Translations under genes and position numbers: made by a program
From: Candidatus Saccharimonadota bacterium
GTDB lineage: Bacteria; Patescibacteriota; Saccharimonadia; Saccharimonadales; Saccharimonadaceae
Length of the DNA: 64,000 nt
Assembly (NCBI GenBank): GCA_017514805.1
Contig: JAFWIP010000010.1
Location: 1 to 64,000, forward strand
Reading direction: 5' to 3'
Notes under the pieces: model-generated
What the model was told of the DNA's origin: nothing
The model's input: the letters and a program-made list of their open reading frames with translations, nothing else
Databases searched by the model: none
Part shown: piece after piece, positions 53,870 to 61,158 of the stretch
Numbering within the stretch: position 1 is the stretch's first letter
Layout: every line of letters starts with the position of its first letter

Positions 53870-55621
53870 CTAGAAGAGATAATTGAGATAATCCTTCATC
53901 ATTCTTGAGCCGGAGATAATATCGAGATAAGCAATTAGTTCCTTGTGAATCCAGTATTCAAGGTCGAAATCATTCTGCCAGGCTTCCGCGGCGACTTCCA
54001 TCTGGCGATACAGCTCATTGCATTCCTCGGTCTCAGTTTTGCCGGAGACGGTCAGGTAATTATCGGAAGGCATGTCTGCGACGCCGCCATCATGTGTCGA
54101 GATAAGCAAGCCAAGGTTTGCGATATCCTTCATCCAGCTCGTGCCGCAAGCCTCAAGGCCAACAATTGGCGTGTTAATTGAGCTGTTTGCGCCAAGGCTG
54201 AGGCCAAGGCCAAGCTCCTCGTCATAATCTGGTAGATAATGCACACGCTCTTTGAGGATCGGATTACGATCAATTGTATGAAGCAAGTCCATTAGCTTAT
54301 TAAACATCGTCGTATCGCCCATATGGACGCGGCCAGCAAGAATGTAATGGGCATTATGTTTCTCTAGAATCTCAGCTAGATGCTCGGGGTTTGTAAATGG
54401 TAGCCACGGACGCTTATAGTCGACAAAACGACGTTTGAAGTCGAATAGCATTGCGTCGTCTGGAATCTGAAAGCTCTTGCCGTATTGATCGGTGCGGTGC
54501 TTGAGAATTTCGTTTAGCTTTGCGCGGCCAGCTTTCTTAAGCTCGCGAATTTCGTCAGCGGTAATCTTCGTAACATTATCTTCAAAATCGCGCTCGACTG
54601 GCAAATCGAAGCGGTCAAGCACTTCTTTCTTGTAATAGAAATCCATAATTTCCGGCAAAACCCAGGTGCGCATATGGATACCGTTAGTAACAGACTTAAA
54701 CTTAATCTTTGCGCCGTTAATGTCGTGATAATTAGCTACGCGTGCATGAAGTTTACTAACGCCACTACGAAGCTCGGCAATTTCAACTGTTGGCGTCGAA
54801 AGGCGAATCGTACCGTCGGTAAACTTGTCTGAGAGCCAACGCTTCACGGCTACGCTCTTGATATTTGGGAATACGTATTGCTCGAACTGAGAATAATGGA
54901 AAGTCGCCTCAGCGGCTTGAACGAGCGTATGGTTCGTATAGAGAGTGTGCTTGCGCGTATAGACAACCGCTTCGTAAAAATCCATACCTGAGCTCACGAG
55001 CTCATCAAGGCGAGCGACGGCAGCGAAGAAAGTCGCCACTTCATTTAGCTGAATTACGGCCGGACGAAGACCGACAGCTTTGAGCGCCTGATAGCCACCG
55101 AAGCCAAGCGATACTTCCTGGTAGAGACGATGATCTGAACCAGATTCGCCGGAATAAAGCTCCCCAAAGTTTGGCTCAGTAATACATAAGAAACGAGAAG
55201 AGCCCATACGCTTTTCGATGACGTCGAGCTCGACTGAGGTGGTCGCAGTCTTGATACGAATAGTATCTACAAAGTTAAAGCCAAAATCTTTGTAATTTTT
55301 TTCGATATGAAAGTCAATCTGCTCCATGTTAACCATCTTTTGATGCGATTCCCAAGGGTAGAATGGGGTAACGAGGACAAAAGGAACTTGGAGTTGCTCG
55401 GCGACGCGGCGCATATCAGCAGCAAGAACACCGAGGCCGCCACCGCCACGGATACCGTTCGACTTGTCATAAGTTTCGATTGTCCAATAGCAGTATGGAC
55501 GCTCTGGCGATAACTTATGGGTTAATTTTTCGCGACGAATCGCAGAATAGAATTCCTCGACATCTTCAACACTCTCTAGCGGCTGATAAACGGGGATTGG
55601 CTTTTTTGTTTGATCTTCCAC
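53870..55621 (-). CDS. Alpha-glucan phosphorylase family protein (GT35-like)
   Basis: 583 residues, shorter than canonical glycogen phosphorylase (~800). Recognised by GGGLGVLAADMRR, VIQLNEVATFFAAVA, TLYTNHTLVQAAE, FKRRFVDYKRPW and the PLP-lysine region EACGTSWMKDIANLG followed by STHDGGVAD, where canonical enzymes have EASGTGNMKF..NGAL..GTLDGA. It should release glucose-1-phosphate from a polyglucan or relative; the altered active-site block leaves the donor uncertain. GTG start with AAGGA; TGCTATAAT 37-45 bases upstream. No glycogen synthesis genes nearby. Confidence 0.82.
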   Translation of the reverse strand: MEDQTKKPIPVYQPLESVEDVEEFYSAIRREKLTHKLSPERPYCYWTIETYDKSNGIRGGGGLGVLAADMRRVAEQLQVPFVLVTPFYPWESHQKMVNMEQIDFHIEKNYKDFGFNFVDTIRIKTATTSVELDVIEKRMGSSRFLCITEPNFGELYSGESGSDHRLYQEVSLGFGGYQALKAVGLRPAVIQLNEVATFFAAVARLDELVSSGMDFYEAVVYTRKHTLYTNHTLVQAAEATFHYSQFEQYVFPNIKSVAVKRWLSDKFTDGTIRLSTPTVEIAELRSGVSKLHARVANYHDINGAKIKFKSVTNGIHMRTWVLPEIMDFYYKKEVLDRFDLPVERDFEDNVTKITADEIRELKKAGRAKLNEILKHRTDQYGKSFQIPDDAMLFDFKRRFVDYKRPWLPFTNPEHLAEILEKHNAHYILAGRVHMGDTTMFNKLMDLLHTIDRNPILKERVHYLPDYDEELGLGLSLGANSSINTPIVGLEACGTSWMKDIANLGLLISTHDGGVADMPSDNYLTVSGKTETEECNELYRQMEVAAEAWQNDFDLEYWIHKELIAYLDIISGSRMMKDYLNYLF

Positions 55622-55657
55622 CCTAATTCCTTATTTCTTATGCTTATAACTCTTATA

Positions 55658-55666
55658 ATTATAGCA
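55658..55666 (-). promoter_or_regulatory. Extended -10 box of the phosphorylase gene
   Basis: TGCTATAAT on the minus strand, just beyond the terminator of the upstream gene; leader about 30 bases. Confidence 0.65.
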
Positions 55667-55668
55667 TG

Positions 55669-55699
55669 AAAAAAGAGTCGTAAATAAATTCACGACTCT
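55669..55699 (-). terminator. Terminator of the 55707 gene
   Basis: AGAGTCGT / ACGACTCT stem with a ten-base loop and T run on the minus strand. Confidence 0.9.
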
Positions 55700-55706
55700 T
55701 CACGGA

Positions 55707-56675
55707 TCAGGGGTAAACCAAATAATCTGCATTGTTTTCCGACAATTCGTCGGCAATCTGTTTTAGAAAGTAGTGCTCGAATCGCCTATCTCCTAGAGTT
55801 CGGTCCTTGCATTTACAGTATCTTCGCACTGCATCTGGCTGAATCCAGCTGCAAGGTATGATTCTGTACTCTTTGAATAGATTGAGCTTATTATTGCCGT
55901 CAGGCGGCGGTATTACTGCGACAGGCACAAAGTAGCTACTTAGCTGTTTCGCGCGATCTAGGTGCATTGCGATATAAGTCATTGTTTGTGGCTCAATGTG
56001 CTCTCGGCAGATGCATTGATCGCGATTTTTAAAAACAGTTGACTGTCTCGTAGCGCTTGGTGCGATAACGATAAGATCATTACTATTTGAAAAATCGACG
56101 CAAGCTTCGAGATAGATTCGATTAAAGTCGCGTGCTATACGCTCTACTATAGCTTTACGCTTACTGTCCAGGTGTGCTGACATTTTTTCGCGAGCAGCTG
56201 GCGTAATTGTTGGAGTGATAAATAGCCCGAACTTCTCCATGCGATACGCCACTGGAGCGAGCACTTCGTACCAACCAATGCTAACCGGGAATAAATACTT
56301 TCTATTAGGGTATTCCGTTACGCAGATGGCGATTAGTCTAATGATTTCTCCGAGAGTAGGATGGTTAAAACCTAGCACGACGCCTGAGCGCGGATGCGGG
56401 AAGAAACCATGCGCTTCTGTCGGAGCACCCCAATTAAGTATTCTACCCAGAGAGCTACGCAAGTTCTTGCGATAGTCGCCAGGCTTCAATCTAGCTAGAA
56501 ATTCCGCTGCAGACAATACGCGACGGCAATCTTTGCCGACCTTCTCCATCTCTGCGCGCATTTCATTGCAGCCAAGACTAGCTAAAAGCGAATAGCGATC
56601 AGCTCGTAAGTCTGCAATTAACTGAATTGAATCGGTGCGCCTAATCCGTTTTATTGAAGCAACTTTCGTCTTCAA
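55707..56675 (-). CDS. Predicted PlsC-like acyltransferase, divergent
   Basis: 322 residues, no clear membrane helix. The segment SGVVLGFNHPTLGEIIRLIA (about 97-116) has NH(x4)E where PlsC-type acyltransferases have NHx4D, and LIVIAPSATRQ sits where they have the FPEGTR block. This is a low-level resemblance; a phospholipid or lipid substrate is only a guess. TTG start at 56675 with GGGGGAG six bases upstream. Single gene with its own terminator. Confidence 0.5.
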   Translation of the reverse strand: MKTKVASIKRIRRTDSIQLIADLRADRYSLLASLGCNEMRAEMEKVGKDCRRVLSAAEFLARLKPGDYRKNLRSSLGRILNWGAPTEAHGFFPHPRSGVVLGFNHPTLGEIIRLIAICVTEYPNRKYLFPVSIGWYEVLAPVAYRMEKFGLFITPTITPAAREKMSAHLDSKRKAIVERIARDFNRIYLEACVDFSNSNDLIVIAPSATRQSTVFKNRDQCICREHIEPQTMTYIAMHLDRAKQLSSYFVPVAVIPPPDGNNKLNLFKEYRIIPCSWIQPDAVRRYCKCKDRTLGDRRFEHYFLKQIADELSENNADYLVYP

Positions 56676-56756
56676 TAATAACTCCCCCTTTCAAAATAAA
56701 GTTCTTTTGTTCATGATGCATAATAATCAAGAATAACTAGCTAATTATAAAATATT

Positions 56757-56785
56757 TTGCGTAATTCATCAATTAGTGCTATAAT
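56757..56785 (+). promoter_or_regulatory. Promoter of tRNA-Gln
   Basis: TTGCGT (56757-56762), 17 bases, TATAAT (56780-56785), extended TG at 56777. Confidence 0.85.
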
Positions 56786-56798
56786 GGTTCTGTCCGAT

Positions 56799-56873
56799 TG
56801 GGGATTCGCCAAGTGGTAAGGCAGTGGGTTCTGGTCCCACCATTCGGGGGTTCGAATCCCTCATCCCCAGCCA
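56799..56873 (+). tRNA. tRNA-Gln (anticodon CUG)
   Basis: 75-nt cloverleaf with encoded CCA: acceptor TGGGGAT/ATCCCCA, anticodon stem GTGGG/CCCAC with loop TTCTGGT (anticodon CTG), T arm GGGGG-TTCGAAT-CCCTC. Confidence 0.95.
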
Positions 56874-56881
56874 AACCAGGA

Positions 56882-56908
56882 AAAATAGCCCGTAGGGCTA
56901 ATTTTTTT
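56882..56908 (+). terminator. Terminator of tRNA-Gln
   Basis: TAGCCC-GTA-GGGCTA hairpin followed by seven T. Confidence 0.85.
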
Positions 56909-56910
56909 GT

Positions 56911-56919
56911 TGATATAAT
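56911..56919 (+). promoter_or_regulatory. Extended -10 box of the ABC-F gene, leaderless
   Basis: TGATATAAT ending seven bases before ATG 56927, with no ribosome binding site. Confidence 0.7.
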
Positions 56920-56926
56920 AATTGTC

Positions 56927-58570
56927 ATGAAAGCCGAGCATTTGGTCTTGAATTTTGGCGTTAACAAAATCTACGATGATTGTAGCTTTCATTTTGATGC
57001 CCAAGATAAGATTGGCGTAGTTGGTGTTAATGGTGCTGGCAAATCGACGCTAATTAAGGTTATTCTCGGCGAACAGCAGCTCGACGACGGCAAAATTGAA
57101 TTACCAAGTCTACGAATCGGCTATCTTCCGCAGGAAATCAAGATTGAATCCGAACAAGACGACGTGACCGTTTGGGATTATATTGCGGCCGGTCGCCCGG
57201 TCGATCAACTCCAGGAGCAGCTCAATCAGGAATATGGAAAGCTCGCAAAGTATCCAGAGTCGAATGCGATTATGGACCGCATTATGAAGCTTCAGGACTT
57301 AATTGATTCTTATGACGTTGCAAATTTTGATTATGAACTGCTAAAAATCGTCGAAAAAATGCAACTCCAAGAGCTCGTCGATTCAAAGATGAGCGAACTA
57401 AGTGGCGGCCAAAAGTCGAAAGTCGCCTTCGCGAAGGTATTATTTGAGAATGCGGGCCTCTTGCTTCTAGACGAGCCAACTAACCACCTCGACGTCGAGA
57501 CGAAGGATTTTGTCGCGAATTTTCTTCGCAATTATCGCGGTATGGTCCTCGTAATCAGCCACGATACGGCATTTTTGGACGTTGTCACGAACAAGACGCT
57601 ATTTATTAATAAGTCGACGCATAAGATGAAGACCTATGACGGCAACTATACGAGCTTCCGTCGTCGCTATGCTGAAGAGCTAGCCGAGCAAGATCGCCGC
57701 GTCACGGAGCAAGAGCGCGAGATTAAGCGTATTCGCGAGTTTGTCGAGCGCGCTCGTAATGCAAAGCGTAGCAACTATGCGCTTATTCGTATGGGGCATG
57801 TTCGCGAAAAAATGCTCGATAAAAAGCTTGAAGAGCTTGAAATGCGCGAGCAAGAGTATCAGAAGGTCTCAGTGAACATTTCGCCAGCCAAACAATCTGG
57901 CAAGACGCCACTCGAGCTCCAGAATATTAGCTTCCATTATGACGGTAAAGCGCCGTTATATGATAAGCTTTCGGTCCAGCTCACGCGCGGCGAAAAGTTC
58001 TTGATTGTTGGCGAGAATGGTATTGGCAAATCTACCTTGCTCAAGCTAATTGTCGGCCAGCTTCAACCAGATGAAGGCTCAATTATCTTTAGCCAAAATA
58101 CGACCACTGCTTATTATGCGCAGGAGTTTGAGATTCTCGACGAACATCGCACCGTGCTCGAAAACGTGCGCAGCTACGATTTTACGGATACGGATATGCG
58201 CGGAATTCTGAGTAATTTCCTATTTAATGGGGAGGATGTTAATAAGCAAGTAAAAGTTTTAAGTCCTGGCGAAAAAGCGCGTGTCGCCCTCTGCAAGATT
58301 CTCACGCAACGCGCAAATCTTGTGATTCTTGATGAGCCGACAAACCACTTTGATCCAGAAACTCAGAAGATTATCGGCGAAAACTTCCGCGACTATGACG
58401 GTACGATTATTATGGTCAGCCATAATCCATCGTTCGTTGAGCAAGTTGGTATTACGCGCATGTTGATTCTCCCAAACCATGAACCGAATAAGCCGGCAAT
58501 TCCATTAATTAAGAACTACTCGCGCGAATTGCTCGAATACTATTACTATCTCAACTCAGATCTAGTCTAA
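56927..58570 (+). CDS. ABC-F ribosome-associated ATPase
   Basis: 547 residues with two ABC domains in one chain and no membrane part. Walker A sites GVNGAGKST and GENGIGKST, signatures LSGGQKSKVAFAK and LSPGEKARVALCK, Walker B LLLLDEPTNHLD and LVILDEPTNHFD, and a charged linker (about 240-320, RRVTEQEREIKRIREFVERA) that in this family reaches the ribosomal P/E site. Likely a translation factor (EttA/Uup/YkpA-like) or antibiotic-protection protein. The frame runs upstream through the tRNA gene; ATG 56927 fits the promoter. Confidence 0.93.
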   Translation: MKAEHLVLNFGVNKIYDDCSFHFDAQDKIGVVGVNGAGKSTLIKVILGEQQLDDGKIELPSLRIGYLPQEIKIESEQDDVTVWDYIAAGRPVDQLQEQLNQEYGKLAKYPESNAIMDRIMKLQDLIDSYDVANFDYELLKIVEKMQLQELVDSKMSELSGGQKSKVAFAKVLFENAGLLLLDEPTNHLDVETKDFVANFLRNYRGMVLVISHDTAFLDVVTNKTLFINKSTHKMKTYDGNYTSFRRRYAEELAEQDRRVTEQEREIKRIREFVERARNAKRSNYALIRMGHVREKMLDKKLEELEMREQEYQKVSVNISPAKQSGKTPLELQNISFHYDGKAPLYDKLSVQLTRGEKFLIVGENGIGKSTLLKLIVGQLQPDEGSIIFSQNTTTAYYAQEFEILDEHRTVLENVRSYDFTDTDMRGILSNFLFNGEDVNKQVKVLSPGEKARVALCKILTQRANLVILDEPTNHFDPETQKIIGENFRDYDGTIIMVSHNPSFVEQVGITRMLILPNHEPNKPAIPLIKNYSRELLEYYYYLNSDLV

Positions 58571-58578
58571 TAGACGCA

Positions 58579-58607
58579 TTGACTAAAAAGTTGAACTATG
58601 GTATAAT
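58579..58607 (+). promoter_or_regulatory. Promoter of the nucleotidyltransferase-like gene
   Basis: TTGACT (58579-58584), 17 bases, TATAAT (58602-58607), extended TG at 58599. Predicted start at about 58614. Confidence 0.85.
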
Positions 58608-58617
58608 AGCATTATGT

Positions 58618-58648
58618 ATGCGCCAATTTGCAAAAGGCGCATTTTTGT
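58618..58648 (+). terminator. Leader hairpin resembling an attenuator
   Basis: ATGCGCC (58618-58624) and GGCGCAT (58636-58642) form a stem directly followed by TTTTGTT, i.e. an intrinsic-terminator shape within the first 35 bases of the transcript and before the ribosome binding site of the gene at 58695. Confidence 0.5.
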
Positions 58649-58694
58649 TATAGGCAGCTGCGCTGTCAGATCTTTAAAAAAGGAGGTTGATATA

Positions 58695-59894
58695 ATGCTA
58701 TCTTTCATTCCGCCATTCACGGAGCTGATAACGAATCTTGACGATTATTGCCGCTATTATCCTTGCACCAATAATTCAGAGCATTTATTACGTCTCGTCG
58801 ATATCGAGCGTATTGAAATGTATTATGACAATGATAAGGCAAGTATCTATCGCGACATGTTTTATCAGGGCTGTGAGGATATTTTTGAGAAGCAACCGCG
58901 TCTTGCGCTATATATTCCATTTGAGGAGCTGCGCGATGCGCCGGATTCTTTTCGGAAGGAATATCTTAGAGCATGGCGCGAATGTTGTCGTTATCTCGAT
59001 GTTCGCGAAAGTTTTAATTTAGGCGATATCTACGAGCAGTCAGCTAGCGAAGGTGAGCCGGAACGTGTGGTTAAAGCTTACCACTTGCTACCATGGCTGA
59101 TCCGTTGGGGCTACCTAAGCGAACAGGATCTAGTCGAACTCGTCGACGAGCATGTTATAACAAATAATTACTATGCTCTCAGCTCGATTAAAGATACGAT
59201 GCCGATTACTCGATTTTGCGTCTCCAGAGCGTGTTGTGATTGGCTGACGAAAAATCTTCTGAGGATTAGCACGGTCGATAAGCCGACACTGAAATATGCT
59301 ACGCCGAAGCGCCAAGAATGGCTTAGGCAAAGTAGAAAGAAGAAGATAATTGAACTTCAGCACCCAGCTGGACCTTTTAGTGCGAACATGCAAATAATTA
59401 AAAACGCGGTACGCAGTGAACCTAATGACGGAGAAATCTTCCTTATCGGCGGCTCTACTTTGAAAGGTTACAGCACCGACGAGTCGGATACGGATATCTA
59501 TCATCTCGACATGTCGACTAATGAGATTATCGAAGCGTCACAGATTACTGGCCGCAAAGTAAGTCTCGGTGACCCGGCACTAGCGCATGTTTACCTTAAT
59601 ACGGTTTGGTGCGGTAAGTGCGACTCAAAGAAGCTTCATGAGATACGCAAGAAGGCCGTTCGGTCATATCTTAATCAAAAGGATTGGGAAAGCCGCCGAC
59701 GCATCATTGAGCGTCTCGAGTATGATTTGCTTCAATTCCGCTTGATGCACAAGGGGATTCGCTATGCCTATCCTGACGATCTCAGCGAGGAGACGAGACT
59801 GGATTGTTCTATTGACGGTGCTAGTGCGTTCTATGACGACAGATATCGCCAGATTGCAACCTTACTATTCGTTCGTTATGTTTGGCTCCCGTAG
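58695..59894 (+). CDS. Nucleotidyltransferase-like protein, accessory
   Basis: 399 residues, soluble. The C-terminal half contains EIFLIGGSTLKGYSTDESDTDIYHLD-type sequence (residues ~247-271): G252-G253-S254, then D265-x-D267, the hGGS...DxD pattern of the DNA polymerase beta-like nucleotidyltransferase fold. A distant third acidic residue is not identified. The N-terminal half is helical and Cys/Tyr-rich. ATG 58695 has AAGGAGG upstream; an in-frame ATG at 58614, exactly at the predicted transcript start, could give a form 27 residues longer. It faces the vWA/PurA/SAM operon tail to tail. Confidence 0.65.
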   Translation: MLSFIPPFTELITNLDDYCRYYPCTNNSEHLLRLVDIERIEMYYDNDKASIYRDMFYQGCEDIFEKQPRLALYIPFEELRDAPDSFRKEYLRAWRECCRYLDVRESFNLGDIYEQSASEGEPERVVKAYHLLPWLIRWGYLSEQDLVELVDEHVITNNYYALSSIKDTMPITRFCVSRACCDWLTKNLLRISTVDKPTLKYATPKRQEWLRQSRKKKIIELQHPAGPFSANMQIIKNAVRSEPNDGEIFLIGGSTLKGYSTDESDTDIYHLDMSTNEIIEASQITGRKVSLGDPALAHVYLNTVWCGKCDSKKLHEIRKKAVRSYLNQKDWESRRRIIERLEYDLLQFRLMHKGIRYAYPDDLSEETRLDCSIDGASAFYDDRYRQIATLLFVRYVWLP

Positions 59895-59910
59895 TCAAAA
59901 ACACAAAAAG

Positions 59911-59939
59911 AAAACCCGAGCATTTCTGCTCGGGTTTTT
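59911..59939. terminator. Bidirectional terminator of the accessory locus
   Basis: Perfect 11-bp stem AAAACCCGAGC / GCTCGGGTTTT with ATTTCT loop, shared by the genes ending at 59894 and 59961. Confidence 0.93.
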
Positions 59940-59960
59940 AAATTGATCTAGGCTAGTCGT

Positions 59961-61142
59961 TTATACGAAGAAATCCTCTCCGCCAATGCTGCTTGCGCCG
60001 CTATAGGAACTAATGCTCTTAAAGCCAAGCTGATTTCCAATCTGCCACAGAGCTGTAAGATATCTCGAGTCGTCGCCAGCGGTCGTCATCTCGTCAAGCT
60101 TGACGAATCCCAGTACGAAGCGGACCATGTTCTGCTCCTGTCTTGCATAAAGGGAATTAACGTTGATGTCAAGCTGTTTTAGCATCATCTCACGATTTGC
60201 CGCACCGACCATTGCCGGCAGACCAGGATTCTCGAGAATCTTACCGATCTGACGCGCATCGTAGCAGAGCGCTGTCGCAACCGGAACACCAAAGCCGCCA
60301 AATACATGGTTGATAGCGTCCTTGAGGTTATCGGATGCGTCGCGAACCGGATCCGTAGGTGGAATCTGCGCTGCCGCATTCACGATCGGAGCTCCGCTGG
60401 ACATGCCGGCGAACATTGCCATCATCATGCTCGGATTTGAGTAAACCTTACTAAGGGACTCATACCAAGCATCAAGTGCCTCAAAGGCGGTGCGGATCGC
60501 CGGCCACATCACGTCGTGCGTCTTCTTGAGGAACTTATCCTTCTTCTTCTGCGAAACGAAAGAGCCGTCCAGTCCGTCAATAGCTGAGAAGATCTCGCCG
60601 TAGTCGTGACGAGTAAGCATCTTCTGAATTTTAAAGTATTCCTCTCCGACCGGCTCGTCGTTGTCTTCGGCAAATATTTCCATCTCATCACGAAGAAGTG
60701 CTGGGACTTTGAATAGGCCGCATTTATCCGCATAAGCTGCACGAATTGCACTGATATAAGATGATTCGTTTACCTTTAAAACACCGCCAGACTTCAGTGC
60801 TGAAAGCCAAGCACTATCATCCATCGGCTGAGGAAGAATAGAAGACGGGTCGATACTAATATTGATATCCGCCTTCGGCTCATCTTCTGTCGCGCTAGTC
60901 TTGCCAACTTTAAGGCTTGCAAGGAGCTTTCTGGCCTGGACCTTCTTGACGCCTATCTCCACGAGGTCTTCTACGGTTAACTCAGCGAGGTCGTCTACTG
61001 ATTCAACGCCAAGCGCCAGAGCTTTCTCGTAGGATTCGTCATTGCCGCCAAATGCGGCCAACTTATCAAGAACTGGGTTGCTTGCTGTTACAGCTACTTC
61101 TGCTCCTTCAACTTCTGGATTAGTGATCTTTTCTTCTGACAT
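59961..61142 (-). CDS. SAM-domain protein of the accessory operon
   Basis: 393 residues. Residues ~22-79 fit a sterile alpha motif: the run LTVEDLVEIGVKKVQARKLL has the L.E.DL..LGI..V..R..LL pattern of SAM helices 4-5. Residues 100-360 are helical, with a hydrophobic Met/Ala/Gly segment (MMMAMFAGMSSG, about 230-241), and the end is Ser/Gly-rich. The remainder matches nothing I know. SAM domains often polymerise, so a scaffold role is possible. ATG 61142 with AAAGGTGG eight bases upstream is preferred to GTG 61154. Last gene of the operon. Confidence 0.65.
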   Translation of the reverse strand: MSEEKITNPEVEGAEVAVTASNPVLDKLAAFGGNDESYEKALALGVESVDDLAELTVEDLVEIGVKKVQARKLLASLKVGKTSATEDEPKADINISIDPSSILPQPMDDSAWLSALKSGGVLKVNESSYISAIRAAYADKCGLFKVPALLRDEMEIFAEDNDEPVGEEYFKIQKMLTRHDYGEIFSAIDGLDGSFVSQKKKDKFLKKTHDVMWPAIRTAFEALDAWYESLSKVYSNPSMMMAMFAGMSSGAPIVNAAAQIPPTDPVRDASDNLKDAINHVFGGFGVPVATALCYDARQIGKILENPGLPAMVGAANREMMLKQLDINVNSLYARQEQNMVRFVLGFVKLDEMTTAGDDSRYLTALWQIGNQLGFKSISSYSGASSIGGEDFFV

Positions 61143-61158
61143 AATAGTTACCACCTTT

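Noticed and set aside
56798-56926. N-terminal extension of the ABC-F protein
   Set aside because: It is the tRNA-Gln and its terminator read as protein; ATG 56927 is preceded by its own -10 box.
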